NCBI RefSeq assembly: GCF_040869045.1
Contig: NC_090321.1
Location: 93,788,603-93,852,602 of the forward strand
Source of the DNA: Eurosta solidaginis
Taxonomy: Eukaryota > Arthropoda > Insecta > Diptera > Tephritidae
Direction: 5' to 3'
Length of the DNA: 64,000 nt
In this document: in pieces, positions 57,945 through 64,000 of the stretch
Layout of the letters: the number at the start of each line of letters is the position of its first letter
Position numbering within the stretch: the first letter of the stretch is position 1
Made by a program: the position numbers and the translations under genes
Notes under the pieces: model-generated
Databases searched by the model: none
Told to the model about the DNA's origin: nothing
What the model saw: only the letters and a program-made list of their open reading frames with translations

Positions 57945-59007
57945 TACCTTGTACTATCAAAATGTAAGAGAATTAAACACAAAACCTACTGACCTATTCC
58001 TTAAGAGCCACGACCTCACCTACAAGGTGTTGGTTTTCACTGAAACCTGGATTATGCCGCACGCGTTTAGCTTTGAAATTTTGAGTAATAATTTCGAAGT
58101 TTTTAGAAATGATCGTCAGAACAAAGTAGGTGGAATAGTTTTGATTGCTGTTGATGCCAGGTTTTCCGGTGAAGAAATTCTGATCCCTGAAACCGATAAA
58201 ATCGAATTTCTTTGTGTCCGAATTAAACACTTAACCTGTTATACTTATATTACAGTAAGCTACGTCCCTCCGTAATCTGATCTATAGATATACTACAAAC
58301 ATTCATCAGCTATAAGGTCAGTGTCTTCTTTAGTTAACGTTTCTGACTTGGTCATAGTGTTAGGCGATTTCAATTTGTCATGTGTAACCTGGAATATAAT
58401 TGACCGTTTATTGGTTCCTTGTTCATCTAGAGACATCTTCAATGAGTTTTTAAATGACCTTGCGGATATGGGGCTTTATCAAGTAAATGGTGTTTTAAAT
58501 AAATTTGGTAAATGCTTGGATCTCGTATATGTTAGTGACGTTTCTAAACTCGCTTTGGTTCGATGTGACCCATTGGTATTGCCCGAGGACGTGTATCACC
58601 CACCATTGGAGATTATTGCTGAAACATCCCTACAATTAAAACATGTTTCCAATCAAAACGATTTGTCTTCTGTTCGCTTTTTATTTAGAAAGACCGACTT
58701 CGAAATGCTGAAAAACAAGGTATCCAATATAATGTGGCCTCGATATGACGGAGATGTTGAAGAAAGCGTACTGCATTTCACTAACGTGTTAGATCGCATT
58801 TTTGATACTTACGTTCCTCGAACTTTTCGGCGTAGAGCACCACTTAAAACTGTCTGGTGCACTAGAGAATTGAACTACTTAAAAAATATAAAAAATCGCT
58901 GGTTTAAGCGATATAAGAAATCTGGCTTTCAAGTTACTATGGTGTTTATTCTATTATACGTCACAAATATAATTCTCTCAGCAAGATATGCTACGAGAAC
59001 TACTTAG
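57945..59007 (+). pseudogene. LINE apurinic-like endonuclease and linker
   Basis: MYYQNVRELNTKPTDLFL opens the endonuclease; VLVFTETWI carries the catalytic Glu and VIVLGDFNLSCVTW the D-x-N motif. The C-terminal S-D-H box appears as YHPPLEII, so the Asp-His pair is partly lost. A stop near 58,273 and a shift before 58,321 break the frame. The linker to RT (DVEESVLHFTNVLDRIFDTY, WCTRELNYLKNIKNRW) is typical of the group. Confidence 0.8.
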
Positions 59008-59915
59008 AAAAGCTAAAGCTTCATCTTTCTTCCAACCCGAAGTCGTTTTACGGTTTTGTTAACTCCAAACGTAAGACTACTGGTTTTCCTTCTGTCATGA
59101 AATTTGACAACATGATTTCAAGTGACGACGTCATAATTGCTGATATGTTTGCTGATTTCTTTAAATCAAACTACTGCGAGTCGGCTTCACGACAACCCAG
59201 ACCCCCACCTGGGTTACCAATGCTTGACGGTGTACGAGTTTCGCTAATATCTGCTACTGATGTATTTTTAAAGCTAGAAAACCTGATTACTTCTTATTCT
59301 AGTGGTTCTGATAAGATTCCCACTGTTGTTCTGAAAAGTTGCGCTGAATTTCTTTATCAGCCCTAAACTAATATATTTAACGCCTCTCTAAAACAGGAAA
59401 TAGGAAATATTCCTCGTTTCTGGAAAGAATTTTTTATAATACCACTGTACAAAAGTGGCAGTAAATCTTGCGTAGCAAACTATAGAGGAATTGCAAAACT
59501 TAATGACATACCCAAGCTTTTCGAGTGCATTTTTACAAAACAGTTAGCTCACTCACTATATCCAATAATCCACCCGTCTCAGCATGGGTTCTGCAGAGGT
59601 AAATCAACCAAATAAAATTTGCTTGAGTTCACAACGCAAGTTTCTAGAAACTTTAGAAATAACCTTCAAACAGATGTAATTTACACAGACTTTAGCAAGG
59701 CTTTTGATAAAGTTTCTCAAACAATTCTTATTAACAAACTTGACTGTATGGGGTTCTTGTCGACGTTTCTAGGATGGATCTCCACTTACTTAACAGGAAG
59801 GAAGCAAAAAGTGATATTTAAAGACGCCTCATCGCAATTCATCAAAGTTACATCTGGCGTACCTCAAGGAAGCCATCTTGGGCAGCTATTGTTTTTATTA
59901 TTTATGAATGATCTT

Positions 59916-60278
59916 CCGGCGGCCACCGTGGTGTGATGGTAGCGTGCTCCGCCTACCACACCGTATGCCCTGGGTTCACACCCCGGGCAAATCAACATCA
60001 AAATTTTAGAAATAAGGTTTTTCAATTAGAAGACAATTTTTCTAAGCGGGGTCGCCACTCGGCAATGTTTGGCAAGCGCTCCGGGTGTATTTCTGCCATG
60101 AAAAGCTCTCAGTGAAAACTCATATGCCTTGCAGATGCCGTTCAGAGTCGGCATAAAACATGTAGGTCCCGTCCGGCCGATTTGTAGGGACAATTAATAG
60201 GAGCACGACGCAAATTGGAAGAGAAGCTCGGCCTTAAATCTCTTCGGAGGTTATCGCGCCTAACATTTATTTTTTTTC
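59916..60278 (+). mobile_element. tRNA-derived SINE, copy 5, inside the LINE RT
   Basis: It begins CCGGCGGCCACCGTGGTGTG and ends TTATCGCGCCTAACATTTAT plus T-rich tail. AATGATCTT at 59,907-59,915 is repeated exactly at 60,279-60,287. Joining the flanks restores the RT frame across MNDL-AGMLTRS. The head and body closely match copy 3. Confidence 0.95.
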
Positions 60279-60476
60279 AATGATCTTGCAGGTATGCTAA
60301 CTCGCTCCGAGATTTTAATGTACGCCGATGATGTACAGTTCTTTAGACGCATTCAAAGCCGTGGAGACAGACTACTTCCTCAGAACGATTTGGATTGCTT
60401 AGTTCAATGGTGCAAGGCCAATGAAATGGCCCTCAACCTAAACAAATGCAAATTCATGAGTTTTGTTATAAAATAA

Positions 60477-61404
60477 AATAATTAAAAGAAATTGTTTAAG
60501 TTAAACGGTTTTATTGAAAACAATACTTACATGGAGTAATAATAATACGAAAAGCTAGAATATAATTAGGTAGGTCCTAGGTACTAGTCATCACACTCCT
60601 TATCAATCTATGGCGTTGATCAGACAATTAAATAAAAGCGTTGGGCGCGTGAAATTTCTAAAAATTTGACTATTATGACTATCAGTAGAAATATGACGCG
60701 TCCAACGCTTTTATTTAATTGTCTGATCAACGCCATAGATTGATAAGGAGTGTGATGACTGGTACCTAGGACCTACCTAATTATTTTCTAGCTTTTCGTA
60801 TTATTATTACTTCATGTATGTATTGTTTTCAATAAAACCGTTTAACTTAAAATTTTTTTTTTAATTATTTTATTTTCAAGTTTTTAGTCTTTATTTAATT
60901 GCCTATTATTTCTCATTCTATTTAGTTCATTCAGTGACTCATTATTACAAGGACTCTTTCCTGACAATTTGTTACAACCTAAGTCCTCAATACATAATCC
61001 TTCCAAAGACTTTACTCGACTCTGTGCCACGTATGCTTTTCCCTCCTCCAACTCCAAAATATTTTGATGTCACTTCTAACGGACTGTATGCAATATTTGT
61101 TCCAAATATGAGCCAAATCGAGCATCATAGGTCGCTTTCTATTCATGTATCTATGTATTATGTGTTCCAAATATGGGCAAAATCGGACCACAAATATGAT
61201 TTTTGTGAATATCTCGATCCTTCGGCCACCTAGCGGCGATTTTTTTTTTGATAGGTCGCTTTCAGTTCTTGTATATATTAAGTGTTCCAAATATGAGCCA
61301 AATCGGGCCACAAATACGATTTTTGCGAATCTCTCGATCCATGCGCCACCTAGCGGCGATTTTCTTTCACACGTCGATTTCTATTCTTGTATGTATTAAG
61401 TGTT
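60477..61404 (+). mobile_element. Foldback/minisatellite composite, right copy
   Basis: Order: palindrome (60,497-60,851), spacer (60,890-61,085), 2.5 units of the 117-bp repeat (61,086-61,400). The left copy (215-2105) has the same parts in reverse orientation. Its ends coincide with the points where LINE RT coding breaks off and resumes, so it moved as one unit. Confidence 0.75.
60497..60851. repeat. Near-perfect 355-bp palindrome
   Basis: Two ~165-bp arms meet around 60,674 with only a short loop. The arms share CAATACTTACATG-type and TCATCACACTCCTTATCAAT sequence and differ at only a few positions. Both arm ends carry CAATAAAACCGTTTAAC or its complement. Such a hairpin would be prone to deletion, so its good preservation suggests recent formation or gene conversion between arms. 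Confidence 0.85.
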
Positions 61405-61790
61405 CAATTGTTTGGAATCCACGGTATCAGTTCCTGCTTTTTGCGTTAAGTCACTTATCGTGGGATCCAACAAGGAATCTTCCATCCTATAAAATCCGGT
61501 TGAAGTTTATTAACCTTCCTTCCCTTGAGAGCCGCAGAAAAATGTTGGGTGTATTGTTCATGGTGAAATTATTGGGAGGGATTGTGAATAGCCCATTTTT
61601 ACTTAGTGAGATAAAGACTAATGTCCCTATGAGACCATCAAAACATTTTCAACCACTCTTCCTGAGTACATGCAGATCTAATTTTGAAATGCACGAAGCT
61701 TTTCGTTGTTTGTGTCTGGATTTCGACAAGCACTACATCAATTTCGATATTTCAGATTCATGTGTATTAATAAAGAAAAGTATACTATAA

Positions 61791-62240
61791 ATTAGAAAAT
61801 GTTTATCTAATACAGGCACAGGCAAATCAAAGCACATAAAAGTGTGATAAGATCATACTCCCAATAAATATATTACAAAAATTTATTGGTCACTGCGTCA
61901 TCTACAACATACATTACATCTCACGAGAGCCCCCTACTAGTCGAACAGCTCCCTCATGAGCATTTCGCGTGGTTCCTTTATGAGCGCTTCACACAGGCTC
62001 TCTAATGGGCACACAGCTCCTTTCTGAGAAATTCTCGTCCTTCAGAGATCCTAACGACGGCTGGCTGCTTGGGCATACGTATAAGAATTGATGCTCAACA
62101 ATCTATCCTTCTTATAAGTTTGTAGAGTAAATATGTTATTTATATCGCATATACTACATAGTTTAAGTAAATTGAACATTTTAGTCTGTATAAATTTTAA
62201 ATTGTAGACTAATAAATAAATAAATAAATAAAATAAATTC
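61791..62240 (+). other. LINE 3' UTR and (AATA)n tail
   Basis: Non-coding sequence after the LINE stop, ending in AATAAATAAATAAATAAATA, the microsatellite-like tail of the retrotransposon. Confidence 0.6.
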
Positions 62241-62397
62241 TGTCATATAACGACCAGTATTATTTTGTTCAGTTACAAATTGTAAAAAAGTTCTCAACTG
62301 TAAGATATTTTGCAGAACATCACGCATACGGAGAGATATTATTTGTTCAATTTGTGCAATATCTGTTGTTCCATCTTCTAAAACAGAGAACGACTTA

Positions 62398-62574
62398 TGC
62401 CCCCTTTTTCAGTACGAGTTTAAACTACAGCTAAAGTTGACTAGAGTTTATCGCTGCCACTTCGGTCGCTTAAGCTGAGATGAGCAGCAAAATTTTATGT
62501 TATCGATCAAAGTGGCAAGGTTAAGCTCTAGTCAACTTTAACTGTAGTTTAAACTCGCACTGAAAAACCGGGCA
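62398..62574. mobile_element. PIF/Harbinger-type MITE
   Basis: TTA at 62,395-62,397 and 62,575-62,577 flanks a 177-bp element whose ~70-bp arms start TGCCC and share CGAGTTTAAACTACAG and TAAAGTTGACTAGAG with about ten mismatches. TTA duplication and size suit PIF/Harbinger-mobilised MITEs. It is non-coding. Confidence 0.8.
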
Positions 62575-62577
62575 TTA

Positions 62578-63177
62578 GTCATAGTAATACTTTCCTCAAT
62601 TGTAATAGTTATAGTAATCCATGTCGATAATATTTGAAGTTTCGCCTTTGATTTTCGATTCATTGGGGAAATTTTTATTGATTATACAACTATAATTTTT
62701 TTAAGCTATCCAAATAATTTATTTAAAACTAGAATTTGCTATCAAATATATATAATACATATAGTTTTTTATTTTTTCCCCAAACAAAAACAAAACTGCA
62801 GTAAAATGGGCTAAATAAAGGAGATAAAATGGCATAAAAAAATATTTGACATACATACTGTGTACGTAAATAAGGAGCTCGGTACCTTCTGCTGCACTGT
62901 CGTGTTTTTTTTTTGTGATTCTAATACAATACAACCAATATAATCCTAAAAACTTAAAAATATTTATTTGGAACTTTAAAAATTATAAAATCGATAAGTA
63001 AACCCGTAAGGGTAGAAAGTTGATCTGACCGAAGCCGTGTGCGAAAAAAATAAGAGCTGTCCGACATTGCTCATAGGGGTACATAGAAAATTTGTCCGAG
63101 AATATCTGTTAAGGTACAAAGGAGGAGTAGAAAGAGGACCTATCAGAGGGATCATATCATATGATATCATATCATAC
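62578..63177. other. Unique-looking AT-rich DNA
   Basis: No supported gene or repeat. Runs of T and TATATA occur near 62,740-62,780 and 62,905. Confidence 0.45.
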
Positions 63178-63412
63178 ACATATTTAGCAGGCGAGGCTCC
63201 GGCGATCCCAAGTTTTACATTGGAACTAGGGGGAAGAGGGGGCGGTATGGCCACGCTAGCTCAATGTGGTCGTATTAAATTGTTCCCGAGACGGTCGGGC
63301 TAGTACCTTAATGGTGCTTGTTACCGGATCTATATCCGTCAAAGGACTATCAACATCCAAAACCTTTTGGGAGTTCCCTTATCGCTACGACAACAACAAC
63401 AACAACAACAGC
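63178..63412 (+). mobile_element. (CAA)n-tailed repeat, copy 4
   Basis: ATATTTAGCAGGCGAGGCTC, GCGATCCCAAGTTTTACATT, CGAGACGGTCGGGCTAGTAC, TCTATATCCGTCAAAGGACT and tail ACAACAACAACAACAACAAC. This has the best preserved tail of the four copies. The ATATCATATCATATGATATC-like run just upstream may be part of it. Confidence 0.7.
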
Positions 63413-64000
63413 ACTTATCCAAAAGTACCAGTTCAGGCATAAACAAGGACACAAAGGGTGTCATTCAACTGAATATATTTAAACTGGATATAATCGCATG
63501 CTCCTTTGCGACTCATCCTGAATTCATCATAGACTAATCGAATTTTTGCAGGGTACTCAAATACATGATACTTTGTTGATTGCGCGTGTTGTTATTTTCG
63601 TATAAGCTTTGTAGTGAAAATTTCAGCGCGCTCAAGCTAAATGTCAGCTGACATTCGCAGATAAGAAAATTTTAACGTGTTTTAGTTTTGCTTCCGTTTT
63701 CCATTTAGCCCTCCCCCTGTACAATGACTCACACACACACAAATCAAACCAGCTGAAGTCGTTGCCGCCTGTAGTTCTTCATAACACCAACCCATGGTTC
63801 ATATTCTCAACGTCCCACTCAACCAATTTTGCTTTTGCCGCAAAATCATTGAAATTAAAATGTTAGTGAAATTTCGTTTTGTGCTCTCTGTGGTGATGTT
63901 CTTTCTCAAAATGTTTATTTAGTTGTTGGTACTGCTTTTGGTCCTTATTATTCTTTTTTATGTGTTGTTGCAGCTGTCATTAACAGAGTTTGGGTATCTT
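63413..64000. other. Unique-looking DNA at window end
   Basis: No coding frame, repeat or domain could be supported. CACACACACA occurs near 63,730. Confidence 0.4.

Larger units (their letters stand above)
59008..61790 (+). pseudogene. LINE reverse transcriptase, in three pieces
   Basis: Piece 1 (to 59,915): FWKEFFIIPLYKSGSK, HGFCRGKST, VIYTDFSKAFDKVSQ (first catalytic Asp), TSGVPQGSHLGQLLF. The SINE follows after MNDL. Piece 2 (60,288-60,476): ILMYADDVQFF keeps the YADD box, then LVQWCKANEMALNLNKCKF. The composite insertion follows. Piece 3 (61,405-61,790): FLLFALSHLSWDPTRNLPSY, RRKMLGVLFMVKLLGG, and a normal stop. Stops at about 59,366 and 59,614 also disable it. Confidence 0.88.
57500..62240 (+). 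mobile_element. CR1/Jockey-group LINE, twice interrupted
   Basis: Reading through the insertions gives an ORF1 C-terminus, endonuclease, reverse transcriptase, C-terminal region (61,405-61,790), 3' UTR and an (AATA)n tail at about 62,206-62,240. A SINE (59,916-60,278) and a foldback/minisatellite composite (60,477-61,404) split the RT part. About 90 residues are missing at the second junction, so a deletion accompanied that event. Stops and shifts are scattered throughout. Confidence 0.85.

Overview
The window is AT-rich eukaryotic DNA packed with dead or non-autonomous mobile elements, many nested inside one another. The dominant repeat resembles the DINE-1/INE-1 (Helentron) elements of flies. 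It occurs with BEL/Pao and Gypsy LTR retrotransposons, RTE, CR1/Jockey-type and RNase-H-bearing LINE remnants, a tRNA-derived SINE and several MITE families. This points to a dipteran, most likely a tephritid fruit fly (inference, no marker gene). I find no host gene that can be defended; all recognisable coding sequence is mobile-element derived and carries stops, frameshifts, deletions or changed catalytic residues.

Layout: 1-2,620 holds a composite of 117-bp minisatellite, spacer and foldback palindrome (with a SINE in its loop). 2,650-3,100 is an inverted-repeat element. 3,540-8,464 is a decayed BEL/Pao retrotransposon with LTR remnants. 8,480-17,463 holds three DINE-1-like elements almost head to tail, two with ~130-bp internal minisatellites; the first carries a Harbinger-like transposon (10,781-11,568). 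19.3-20.7 kb holds LINE scraps and a MITE, and 21,052-23,001 a rearranged DINE-1-like element. A SINE is at 25.9 kb, an RTE LINE at 28.5-29.6 kb, and an inverted-repeat element and SINE at 30.9-31.7 kb. 32,345-35,117 is a Gypsy-like element on the minus strand: LTR, SAP-domain/coiled-coil Gag and protease, with the rest of pol missing. 35.6-37.6 kb has a 156-bp tandem array and two foldback elements. 38,115-39,460 is a compact DINE-1-like copy. 42.1-42.6 and 49.7-50.4 kb are inverted copies of an unidentified repeat built around a CpG-rich 16-mer. Between them lie a hAT-type MITE, LINE tails and a SINE-interrupted RTE relic.

51,174-53,758 is the most interesting object: a 2.6-kb DNA transposon with 39-bp terminal inverted repeats. 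It encodes a decayed protein that I relate to the DUF7869-type family common in animal genomes but usually annotated as 'uncharacterized'. 55,993-56,349 is a probable solo LTR. 57,500-62,240 is a CR1/Jockey-group LINE broken twice: by a SINE with a perfect 9-bp duplication, and by a second copy of the foldback/minisatellite composite. A PIF-like MITE (62,398-62,574) and a (CAA)n-tailed repeat end the window.

The intervening 0.3-3 kb stretches look like unique intergenic or intronic DNA. The nesting gives a relative chronology: LINE, then SINE or composite; composite, then SINE; DINE-1-like array, then Harbinger-like element.
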